From Amphibiibacter pelophylacis (GTDB lineage: Bacteria > Pseudomonadota > Gammaproteobacteria > Burkholderiales > Burkholderiaceae_C), in contig NZ_JAWDIE010000017.1 in NCBI RefSeq assembly GCF_037688875.1, positions 1 through 64,000 of the forward strand: a stretch of DNA of 64,000 nt, in the 5' to 3' direction. The first letter of the stretch is position 1. Each line of letters starts with the position of its first letter. This document shows, piece after piece, positions 38,523 through 45,684 of the stretch. Under the pieces are notes generated by a model. It saw only the letters and a list, made by a program, of their open reading frames with translations. It had not been told where the DNA came from and made no database searches. The position numbers were made by a program, and so were the translations under genes.

Positions 38523-39509
38523 ATGTCGTTTTTTGTGTGTGCGGGCGAGGCCCTGGTCGATCTGGTCGAAAACCCCCAGGGGCTGATGCAGCCCTGCCTG
38601 GGCGGATCAGTGTTCAACTGCGCCATCGCGCTGGCGCGCCAGGGCGTGCCCACGCGCTACGCCAACCCGCTGTCGCGTGACCGCTTCGGCCAGCGCTTTG
38701 CCCAGCAGCTGGCGCAGGACGATGTCAGCCTGCTGCTGCCCGAGCCGGTGCTGGAGCCGACCTCGCTGGCCGTGGTCAGCCTGGGCGCTGACGGCCAGCC
38801 CAGCTACGGCTTTTACCGCACTGGCGTGGCCGACCGCGCCTGGACGGTGGACGCCCTGGCGCCACTGTTGCGCGAAGCGCGCGGCCTGCATCTGGGGGGC
38901 CTGGCGCTGGTGCCGGACGACATCGCCCGCTACACCGCGCTGCAGCGCAGCGTGCGCGAGGCTGGGGGCCTGGTCGCGGTGGACGCCAACCTGCGCCCGG
39001 CCGTGGTCGCCGACCACGCCGCCTACACCCGCGCCGTCAACGAGGCCCTGGGCCTGGCGCATCTGGTCAAGGTCAGCGACGAGGATCTCTTCCACCTGGG
39101 CCGTGCGCCGCACGGCGCCAGCCCCGGCCAGGCACTGGCCGCCGCGCAGGCGCTGCTGGCCGAGCTGCCCGGCACCCAGCTGATCGCCCTGACGCTGGGC
39201 GCCCAGGGCGCCTGGCTGCTGACGCGCACCGACACCCTGCGTGCGCAGGGCCTGAGCCTGGGCCCGGTGGCTGACACCGTGGGCGCGGGCGACTGCTTCA
39301 TGGCCGGTCTGCTGGCCAGCCTGTGGCAGGACGGCGCGCTGGACAGCCCCGAACATCTGGCGCGCGCCGCCACCCAGCGCCAGGTGCTGGACGCCGCACT
39401 GCGCCGCGCTGTGGCCGCCGCCGGGATCAACGTGACGCGCACCGGCTGCCAGCCGCCCACCGCTGCCGAAACCCGCGCCGCCAGCGCGCAGGTTCAGGTT
39501 CAGGACTGA
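38523..39509 (+). CDS. PfkB-family carbohydrate kinase (fructokinase-like)
   Basis: Ribokinase-like sugar kinase, 328 aa. MSFFVCAGEALVDLVE is a fructokinase-type start. GGSVFNCAIALARQGVP is the N-terminal PfkB signature, and DTVGAGDCFMAGLLASL is the C-terminal signature with the catalytic Asp. ATP:sugar phosphorylation is certain at family level; fructose is a guess from the GEALVD start. It is divergent from clpB and seven bases from the DUF808 gene, which may be co-transcribed. The reading frame is also open antisense through clpB, but that part is not coding. Confidence 0.9.
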   Translation: MSFFVCAGEALVDLVENPQGLMQPCLGGSVFNCAIALARQGVPTRYANPLSRDRFGQRFAQQLAQDDVSLLLPEPVLEPTSLAVVSLGADGQPSYGFYRTGVADRAWTVDALAPLLREARGLHLGGLALVPDDIARYTALQRSVREAGGLVAVDANLRPAVVADHAAYTRAVNEALGLAHLVKVSDEDLFHLGRAPHGASPGQALAAAQALLAELPGTQLIALTLGAQGAWLLTRTDTLRAQGLSLGPVADTVGAGDCFMAGLLASLWQDGALDSPEHLARAATQRQVLDAALRRAVAAAGINVTRTGCQPPTAAETRAASAQVQVQD

Positions 39510-39516
39510 GCGCGCC

Positions 39517-40419
39517 ATGGCCACCTCACTGCTCGCGCTGCTCGACGACATCACCACCGTCCTGGACGATGTCGCTGCCATGACCAAAATCGCCGCTCGC
39601 AAGACTGCGGGCGTGCTGGGCGACGACCTGGCCCTGAACGCCCAGCAGGTCAGCGGCGTGCGCGCCGACCGCGAACTGCCCGTGGTGTGGGCGGTCGCCA
39701 AAGGCTCGCTGGTCAACAAGGCGATTCTGGTGCCCGCGGCGCTGGTCATCAGCGCTTTGGCGCCCTGGCTGATCACGCCGCTGCTCATGCTGGGCGGCGC
39801 TTTCCTGTGCTTTGAAGGCTTCGAGAAAATCGCGCACAAATTCCTGCACCCCAAGGACGCCGCGCACAACGAGGCCGAACTGCACGCCGCGCTGCAGGAT
39901 CCGGACGTGGACCTGGTGGCCCTCGAAAAAGACAAGATCAAGGGCGCGGTGCGCACCGATTTCATCCTCTCGGCCGAAATCGTCGTCATCAGCCTGGGCA
40001 CCGTGGCGGCCGCAACGCTGACGCAGCAGGTGGTCGTGCTGGTGGGCATTTCCGTGCTGATGACGGTGGGCGTTTACGGCCTGGTCGCGGGCATCGTCAA
40101 GCTGGATGATCTGGGTTTTTACCTGCAGCGCCAGTCGTCCGCCCTGCAGCAGCGCATCGGTTCTGGTCTGCTGGTCTTCGCCCCGTGGCTGATGAAGGCG
40201 CTGTCGGTGGTCGGTACTGCGGCCATGTTTATGGTGGGTGGCGGCATCCTGCTGCACGGCTGGCCGATGCTGGGTCACGCCGTCGAGGCCTGGAGCCTGT
40301 CCTGGGGCAGCCTGCTGGGCGGCCTGATCAACACGGTGGCTGGGGCCCTGCTGGGCGTCGTCGCCGGGGCCGTGGTGCTGGCCGGTGTGACGCTGGTGCA
40401 GCGCCTGCGCAAAACATGA
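39517..40419 (+). CDS. DUF808 (YedI-type) inner-membrane protein
   Basis: A 300-aa membrane protein of the DUF808 family, function unknown. MATSLLALLDDITTVLDDVAAMTKIAARKTAGVLGDDLALNA is the diagnostic N-terminus. Several hydrophobic segments follow (ALVISALAPWLITPLLMLGG, VVVLVGISVLMTVGVYGLVA, LLGVVAGAVVLAGVTLV). The soluble part between has KDKIKGAVRTDFILSAEI. Likely co-transcribed with the sugar kinase but no functional link is apparent. Confidence 0.88.
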   Translation: MATSLLALLDDITTVLDDVAAMTKIAARKTAGVLGDDLALNAQQVSGVRADRELPVVWAVAKGSLVNKAILVPAALVISALAPWLITPLLMLGGAFLCFEGFEKIAHKFLHPKDAAHNEAELHAALQDPDVDLVALEKDKIKGAVRTDFILSAEIVVISLGTVAAATLTQQVVVLVGISVLMTVGVYGLVAGIVKLDDLGFYLQRQSSALQQRIGSGLLVFAPWLMKALSVVGTAAMFMVGGGILLHGWPMLGHAVEAWSLSWGSLLGGLINTVAGALLGVVAGAVVLAGVTLVQRLRKT

Positions 40420-40439
40420 ACAGGATGGCCTTGCGGACA

Positions 40440-40473
40440 CCAGACCCGGGCTCACACTGAGACCCGGGTCTGG
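40440..40473. terminator. Strong hairpin between convergent genes, probable bidirectional terminator
   Basis: Perfect 11-bp inverted repeat CCAGACCCGGG/CCCGGGTCTGG with a 12-base loop, about 20 bases after the DUF808 stop and about 107 bases beyond the MFS gene stop. Neither side has a T-tract, so it may act with Rho or simply stabilise 3' ends. Confidence 0.5.
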
Positions 40474-40579
40474 CTGGATTGAGGCCGTTCTGATGCACGA
40501 AGCGCTCCTGCGCCAGCGTCTGGACGATGGCCATCAGGGGCCGGCCAGGGTGGGCGGGACGCCCTAGGCCATCGCCAGG

Positions 40580-41971
40580 TCAGGACTGGCGGCCGGGGCG
40601 TACATCCCGCGCCAGCAGCATCAGCGCCGCCGACAGCAGAATCGGCACAGTACCCCAAATAAGCGCCGCGTTGATCCAGGTCGACGAGATCAGTTCAGCC
40701 GCTGATTCCTGCGTCAAACCCGACAGATGGATGGTGAACAGTACCCCGCCCAGAATCGCGCCCACCTGCCCCAGCGCATTGATGAACGACCCGGCTGTCG
40801 CGCGGGTTTCAACCGGAAAACTCTCTGCGTTGAAAAACAGCAGCGCCGAATAAGGTCCGATCAGGAAAAAGAGGCCGACCGAATACAGTGCCACGACAAG
40901 CCCGTAGGAGCCATTGGGCGCCCAGAGCATGCCTGCGAAAGCAAAGGCCGCCAGAAACCAGCCCAGCGCGATGGTATTGCGCCGCCCGATGCGGTCCCCC
41001 AGCCAGCCGTGGAAGAGGTAGCCCAGAAAGCCGGTTGCATTCGAAATAATCAGAATGGTCAGCGCATCGTTGAAATTCACCTGCTTGCCACTGGTCAGGA
41101 CCAGCGTGCCCTGAAAGGCAAAAGCCAGAATCCCCAGCCAGTTCATCAGCATGGCCGCACTGAGTGTCAGGGTCGGGCGCAGTGATTCTCCGCTGAAAGC
41201 GGCTTTCAGCGGCGAGACCCCGGTTTCCTCGCCAATGTGATATTCGCGAGCGAGCTGCTCGGCTTCCGCCGTATGTCCCTGGCTGCGCCACTGCGTGACC
41301 AGCTGCCGGGCACGAAACTGGGGGCTTTCTTTCAGCTTCTTGCCCAGCGCCATCATGATAAAGGCGGGGAATACGCCCACAATGAAACACAACTCCCAGC
41401 CCCCCAGCGGCTGCAGTATCGCAATAGAGGCTGCCGCAATCACACTGCCCACCGGCCAGCCCGACTGCACCAGCGAGTAAATAAAGCCCCGCGAAGCGCC
41501 GCCACCATTTTTGCGATCGACGTGGCTGAACATTTCGTTCAGATACGTCGCGTTGATCGACTGTTCAGCATAACCCAGACCCGCCAGAGATCGGATCAGG
41601 ATCAGCAAGACCAGCCCCAGAACCCCCAGAGCACCCACCATCCAGCCCGCCACGAAGGTCAGGCCAGAGGCCAGCGCCGCGCCCGTCACAGCAATCACGA
41701 TACCGGATTTACGGCCCATACGATCCACCACCAGAGGCCCGACAAAAAAGGCCACCAGCGCCGTCCCTATCGTCACCCACGTGTTGATGCCGGTGGTCTG
41801 CGCCGCCGTCCAGCCCAGGTCCTGCGCAATCACCGGCAAGAGATTGGCAAAGAGCACAAAATCATAAACAGCAAACGTCCAGGCCAGAAAGCAGACGATG
41901 GTGGAAAACTTCACATCCTGCGCCGTCACCTGAATATCGGCCAGGGCAGCGCGGTGGTCATTGGGGTTCAT
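40580..41971 (-). CDS. MFS transporter (metabolite:proton symporter type)
   Basis: A 463-aa major-facilitator permease with 12 predicted helices. Both cytoplasmic MFS loops are visible: PLVVDRMGRKSG after helix 2 and GWLGDRIGRRNT after helix 8. SFPVETRATAGSFINALGQVG near helix 11 and the long central loop (KESPQFRARQLVTQWRSQG) resemble aromatic-acid or sugar-type symporters. ATG 41971 follows AGGAG; an upstream in-frame ATG lacks one. It is the last gene of the four-gene minus-strand operon, 26 bases after the PgdA/imidase-type gene, so it probably imports that enzyme's substrate. Confidence 0.88.
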   Translation of the reverse strand: MNPNDHRAALADIQVTAQDVKFSTIVCFLAWTFAVYDFVLFANLLPVIAQDLGWTAAQTTGINTWVTIGTALVAFFVGPLVVDRMGRKSGIVIAVTGAALASGLTFVAGWMVGALGVLGLVLLILIRSLAGLGYAEQSINATYLNEMFSHVDRKNGGGASRGFIYSLVQSGWPVGSVIAAASIAILQPLGGWELCFIVGVFPAFIMMALGKKLKESPQFRARQLVTQWRSQGHTAEAEQLAREYHIGEETGVSPLKAAFSGESLRPTLTLSAAMLMNWLGILAFAFQGTLVLTSGKQVNFNDALTILIISNATGFLGYLFHGWLGDRIGRRNTIALGWFLAAFAFAGMLWAPNGSYGLVVALYSVGLFFLIGPYSALLFFNAESFPVETRATAGSFINALGQVGAILGGVLFTIHLSGLTQESAAELISSTWINAALIWGTVPILLSAALMLLARDVRPGRQS

Positions 41972-41997
41972 GGGGTACTCCTGATACTGCAAAATAA

Positions 41998-42900
41998 TCA
42001 ATAGGCGGCAGGACGGCTGCTGCCTGCAAAGGGGAAGCGGCGGCGGAAATCGTCGGCCATCTCTTCCATCGTCACCCAGCGGATGCCTTTGTGGGAGCTG
42101 ATGTAATCAATCAGGCGCTCCAGCATGAGAAGCACTTGCGGACGGCCCGATACGTCGGGGTGGATGGTAATGGGGAATACGCCGTACTCCAGCTCGCGGT
42201 ACACCCAGTCAAACTGGTCACGCCACATTTCCTCGATATCGCGGAGGTTGACAAAACCATGCGAATTGGGCGCTGCCTTCATGAACATCATGGGCGGCAG
42301 ATCATCCACATACCAGTTGGCCCCGATCTCGACGATATCGATTTCCTGACCGCGAACCAGCGGTTTCATCCAGGTTTTTGCCTCCTGGGTGAAATCGATT
42401 TTGGTCCAGCTGTCACCCACGCGGGCATAAAAGGGCACAAAGTCGTTAAACCCCTGGCTGTGGTCGTAGGTGAAACCGAATTCCTTGAGCAGCGACGGCG
42501 TGCGTGCGCTCAGCTCCCACCACGGCGCCACATAGCCGCGCGGCACACGGCCGGTCAGGCGGGTCAGCACCTCCAGCTGCTTTTCCATGACATCGCGCTC
42601 CTGCTGCTCGGTCATGGCGACGGGATTTTCATGGCTGTAGCCGTGGGCACCAATTTCGTGGCCCGCATCGGCAATTATGCGCACCGAATCAGGAAAAGTT
42701 TCCGCGCTGTGGCCTGGAATGAACCAGCTCGCCGGAATATTTTTTCGCTGGAACATTTTCAGAAGGCGGGGCGTACCCACATCACCCGCAAACATACCGC
42801 GCTGGATATCAGACGGTGAATCCTCACCCCCGTAGGAGCCGATCCAGCCTGCAACGGCATCAATATCAACCCCAAAACTGCACAGAATTTCCTTGGCCAT
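41998..42900 (-). CDS. Polysaccharide-deacetylase-fold hydrolase of the PgdA/PuuE/cyclic imidase type
   Basis: A 300-aa NodB-fold metal hydrolase without signal peptide, so it is cytoplasmic. Asp12/Asp14 (FGVDIDAVAGW) and His86 and His90 (GAHGYSHENP) match the Asp-His-His metal site of Helicobacter PgdA-like proteins. Cytoplasmic members of this group include metal-independent PuuE allantoinase and cyclic imide hydrolases, which open cyclic amides. Clustering with an amidase and a transporter favours a cyclic amide or imide over peptidoglycan as substrate (inference). It starts ATG with AAGGAG; 42 bases follow the asparaginase-like gene. Confidence 0.85.
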   Translation of the reverse strand: MAKEILCSFGVDIDAVAGWIGSYGGEDSPSDIQRGMFAGDVGTPRLLKMFQRKNIPASWFIPGHSAETFPDSVRIIADAGHEIGAHGYSHENPVAMTEQQERDVMEKQLEVLTRLTGRVPRGYVAPWWELSARTPSLLKEFGFTYDHSQGFNDFVPFYARVGDSWTKIDFTQEAKTWMKPLVRGQEIDIVEIGANWYVDDLPPMMFMKAAPNSHGFVNLRDIEEMWRDQFDWVYRELEYGVFPITIHPDVSGRPQVLLMLERLIDYISSHKGIRWVTMEEMADDFRRRFPFAGSSRPAAY

Positions 42901-42942
42901 GGTTTTATCTCCTTAAATCAACACACTACAAAAAAGAATGAA

Positions 42943-43956
42943 TCAGCTATAACGATTGGCGAACTCGCCCCAGCGCTGCAGGGGGTTTTCGGGCGATACC
43001 GCCAGCAGCAGGGACAGCACCAGCCGGGCTTTGCGGCTGCTCAGAACCCCGGCGCTGACACAGCCCAGCGTCTGCAGATCGGTCTCTGACCCCGGAAAGC
43101 CGTAGGTTTGCGACAGAATTTCTCCCGCGCCGGTGCGCGAGGCGTAAATGACAGGCATCGTGGCCGCCAGTTCAGCCACAGCTTCACGCATAGAGGCGGC
43201 AATATGGCCCCCGCCAAACGCATCTAGAACCAGACCGCGATACCCTGCCGCATGAATATGCCGCAGCAGACGAAGATCGTCTCCCAGCGTCAGCGAGAGA
43301 TAAGCCACGGGTGGAATCGGCGTATCACAGGCAATATCAATGCGCGGGGCCGGCCGGGGCGGGTGAACCAGACGCACGCGCCCCTCGCTGATCCAGCCTA
43401 TGGGCCCGGCGGACGGGCCTGAACTGAAGGTCGCGGGGTTGGATGTGTGGGTTTTGCGCACCAGCCACGGGTCGTGGATTTCCTCGTTGAAAACCACCAC
43501 AGCGCCCTGCCCCGCCAGCCCGGGGCTGACCGCCACCTGCAGCGCGCTAAGCACATTGGCGGGCCCATCGGCCCCCGCCAGAGTGGGGTTGCGCATGGCA
43601 CCGGTCACCACGATAGGCCGGGCGGTCGGGTTGACCAGATCAAACACAAAGCTGCTCTCTTCGATGCAGTCCGTGCCCTGGGTGATGACCACGCCCGCCT
43701 CGCCCGACTCGATCTGGCGCACCGCGTGGTCGCGCACCTGCAAAAGCATCGGAATATCCAGGTTCGTCGATGCCGTCTGGGCGAGCTGCGCAGTGCTGAC
43801 CTGCAGGTCGCCCAGAAAGGGCCGCACGGCTTCCAGGATAGCGCCCGCCCCGACGCTGGGAACGACACCCGCCGCTGCGCTGTTTTTTGCGCCGGAGGCA
43901 ATGGTGCCGCCCAGTGCGGCCAGGTGGGCACGGGGGACAAAGTGCGACTGCTTCAT
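42943..43956 (-). CDS. Asparaginase-family amidase, catalytic Tyr missing
   Basis: A 337-aa member of the bacterial asparaginase/glutaminase family. The core catalytic set is present: Thr18 (LGGTIAS), Thr95 and Asp96 (ITQGTDCIEE), Lys168 (VRKTHT). The histidine of the usual ITHGTD is Gln93. In the flexible N-terminal loop, aligning SVGAGAILEAV with the E. coli type II enzyme places Gly30 where Tyr25 should be. There is no signal peptide. I infer deamidation of a half-amide rather than of asparagine, in keeping with the adjacent ring-opening hydrolase. Its start overlaps the stop of the 183-aa gene. Confidence 0.85.
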   Translation of the reverse strand: MKQSHFVPRAHLAALGGTIASGAKNSAAAGVVPSVGAGAILEAVRPFLGDLQVSTAQLAQTASTNLDIPMLLQVRDHAVRQIESGEAGVVITQGTDCIEESSFVFDLVNPTARPIVVTGAMRNPTLAGADGPANVLSALQVAVSPGLAGQGAVVVFNEEIHDPWLVRKTHTSNPATFSSGPSAGPIGWISEGRVRLVHPPRPAPRIDIACDTPIPPVAYLSLTLGDDLRLLRHIHAAGYRGLVLDAFGGGHIAASMREAVAELAATMPVIYASRTGAGEILSQTYGFPGSETDLQTLGCVSAGVLSSRKARLVLSLLLAVSPENPLQRWGEFANRYS

Positions 43957-44504
43957 GCCGCCACCTCATGATCCAGCACGCGGTCCAGCAGCGTCACGTA
44001 GAGGGTGTCATCGCCCTGAGGATCGATCTGCAGGCGGCGCCCGTCCAGTAGCGTCATCACCGGGGGCAGGGCAACATGGTCATCGTTCATGAAGGCATTC
44101 CAGGTCCAGGCGGCGCCAAAAGCGGCCCAGTCCACCGCGAGGTGATCCTGCGGCCAAACGCAGCGCAGCCGCCCCGCCAATGCCGGACGCTGCAGGCGCA
44201 TCTGCTCGAGCACGGTGCGCAGGCTGCTGCAAAAGCGCATCGCGCCGGTGGGACTGCTGACGGTGAACCCGCGCACTCCCGCCTTGATCCAGGCCCCCGA
44301 GAACAGGCCCGATGACGGCGTGGGCGGCAGCGCGTCGGCCAGATCGAGGGTCAGCGGCCTCGCGGCCTGACCCGCCAGCGCGGCCCAGCGCCCCAGCAGG
44401 GCGGCCTGGCGCGGGCGCACCGCCGAAGGGCTGAGCGTGCCGTTGGCATCAATGGCGAAATCCGCCCAGAAATTGCTGCTGGTATAGCCGCACAGCGTGC
44501 ACAT
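43953..44504 (-). CDS. Unrecognised 183-aa protein, first gene of the imidase/amidase operon
   Basis: No family recognised. The protein starts MCTLCGYTSSNFWADF with a CxxC pair (Cys2, Cys5), then an Ala/Leu-rich helical stretch, and a C-terminal part with WNAFMNDDHVALPPVMTLLDG. No signal peptide or membrane helix. ATG 44504 is chosen over a TTG at 44540. Its stop overlaps the amidase start by four bases, so it is translationally coupled and presumably part of the same pathway. A ligand- or metal-binding accessory subunit is one possibility. Confidence 0.7.
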   Translation of the reverse strand: MCTLCGYTSSNFWADFAIDANGTLSPSAVRPRQAALLGRWAALAGQAARPLTLDLADALPPTPSSGLFSGAWIKAGVRGFTVSSPTGAMRFCSSLRTVLEQMRLQRPALAGRLRCVWPQDHLAVDWAAFGAAWTWNAFMNDDHVALPPVMTLLDGRRLQIDPQGDDTLYVTLLDRVLDHEVAA

Positions 44505-44544
44505 ATCCGTTTTTCCCAGTGGGGTTGTCGTGAGCCGCAATCAT

Positions 44545-44564
44545 TAACCCAAACGTTTGGGTTA
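44545..44564. promoter_or_regulatory. Perfect 20-bp palindrome, probable operator of the LacI-type regulator
   Basis: TAACCCAAACGTTTGGGTTA is its own reverse complement and has the central CG of LacI/GalR-family operators. It lies 40 bases upstream of the 183-aa gene (minus strand) and about 100 bases before the regulator (plus strand), so it can control both. Confidence 0.8.
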
Positions 44565-44576
44565 GCCAGCCAGCAC

Positions 44577-44593
44577 TTTCCCTACCAGGGAAA
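44577..44593. promoter_or_regulatory. Second inverted repeat in the regulator-operon intergenic region
   Basis: TTTCCCTACCAGGGAAA is a 7-bp perfect inverted repeat with a 3-base centre. Its centre is 30-31 bases, about three helical turns, from that of the 20-bp palindrome. It may be an auxiliary operator or an activator site. Confidence 0.45.
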
Positions 44594-44613
44594 ACGCGGA
44601 TTCATCGCGCACT

Positions 44614-44642
44614 GTGACGGGTCCCGGCGCAAAGGCTATGAT
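44614..44642 (+). promoter_or_regulatory. Probable promoter of the LacI-type regulator gene
   Basis: GTGACG (44614-44619, four of six matches) and TATGAT (44637-44642, five of six) are 17 bases apart. Transcription would start near 44649, which supports ATG 44662 as the regulator start rather than 44638. Confidence 0.55.
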
Positions 44643-44661
44643 CAGGTATCGGATTTTCCAG

Positions 44662-45684
44662 ATGACCACGAAACACACCACCCTTGCCGAAATTGCACGC
44701 GCTGTGGGCCTGCACGTCTCGACTGTTTCGCGCGTGCTCAACAGCAGCGAGGCAGAGGCGGTCCAGGCGGCATCGGCCGACAGCGTGCAGCGCATCCGCA
44801 AGGTCGCCGAAGCCATGGGCTACCGGCCCAACCAGTTGGCGCGCAGCCTGAAATCGCAGCGCACGCGTCTGGCCGGGGTGCTGATGCCGGGGGTGACTGA
44901 CCATGTGCTGGCGCAGATTTACGAGGCCATCGAGATCGAAGGCACAGCGCACGGCTACGAATCCATCGTGGCCAACACGCACGACAGGCCCGAACTGCAG
45001 GAGCGGCGCAGCCTGCTGCTGCTGGATCGACGCGTGGACGGCCTGATCCTGGGTGATGTGCCCCACCACGGCGGCTACGCGCACGCCCTGCACGAGCGGC
45101 GCGTGCCCTTTGTGCTGGTGTCGCGCCACGCGGGCGATTTTCCCTGCGTGGTCGCCGACGATTACGGCGGCGGGCGCGCCATGGCCCACCACTTCGCCGA
45201 TCTGGGCCACCGCGACGTTGCGGTGCTGGCGGGCCGCCCCTGGGCTTCAACGGGCATCGAGCGCACGCGCGGCTTTGTTGCGGGCATGGCCGAACGCGGG
45301 GTTACGCTGCTGCCTGAGCGCATCGTCGCCACCGATTTCACCAACGAATCAGGCTATCAGGTGTCGCGCGAGCTGCTGCGCCGCGATCCGGCGATCACCG
45401 CCCTGTTCGCCACCAACGATTTCGACGCTCTGGGGGTTTACGGCGCCGCCCACGAACTGGGCCGGGCGCCAGGAGAGGATCTGGCGCTGGGCGGCTTCAA
45501 CAACATTGCCATAACGGCCCATCTGGGCGTACCGATGACGACGATAGACAGCCCGCGCCAGCAGATGGGTCAGCGCGCCATGCGCATGCTGATCGATCTG
45601 ATCAAGGGGCGCAGCAATGGCGAGCGCCTCTTCCTGCCAACTCAGCTGGTGGTGCGGGCCACCAGCTGCCCGCCCCGAAGCTGA
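44662..45684 (+). CDS. LacI-family transcriptional regulator
   Basis: A 340-aa repressor-type regulator. The N-terminal helix-turn-helix and hinge read TTLAEIARAVGLHVSTVSRVLN, then MGYRPNQLARSLKSQ. The periplasmic-binding-protein-like core has GVLMPGVTDHVLAQ, DGLILGDV, ALFATNDFDALGVYGAAHELG and LGGFNNIAITAHLGVPMTTI. It is divergent from the imidase/amidase operon and sits next to a perfect LacI-type palindrome, so that operon is the likely target. It ends immediately next to the convergent gabD-like gene. The inducer is unknown. Confidence 0.93.
   Translation: MTTKHTTLAEIARAVGLHVSTVSRVLNSSEAEAVQAASADSVQRIRKVAEAMGYRPNQLARSLKSQRTRLAGVLMPGVTDHVLAQIYEAIEIEGTAHGYESIVANTHDRPELQERRSLLLLDRRVDGLILGDVPHHGGYAHALHERRVPFVLVSRHAGDFPCVVADDYGGGRAMAHHFADLGHRDVAVLAGRPWASTGIERTRGFVAGMAERGVTLLPERIVATDFTNESGYQVSRELLRRDPAITALFATNDFDALGVYGAAHELGRAPGEDLALGGFNNIAITAHLGVPMTTIDSPRQQMGQRAMRMLIDLIKGRSNGERLFLPTQLVVRATSCPPRS

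Noticed and set aside
41998..42900. Peptidoglycan or polysaccharide deacetylase as the specific function
   Set aside because: There is no signal peptide, and the operon context is small-molecule catabolism; the fold name alone does not define the substrate.
44638..44661. Earlier ATG (44638) for the LacI-type regulator
   Set aside because: It overlaps the predicted -10 element and would precede the expected transcription start; ATG 44662 fits promoter and family N-terminus.
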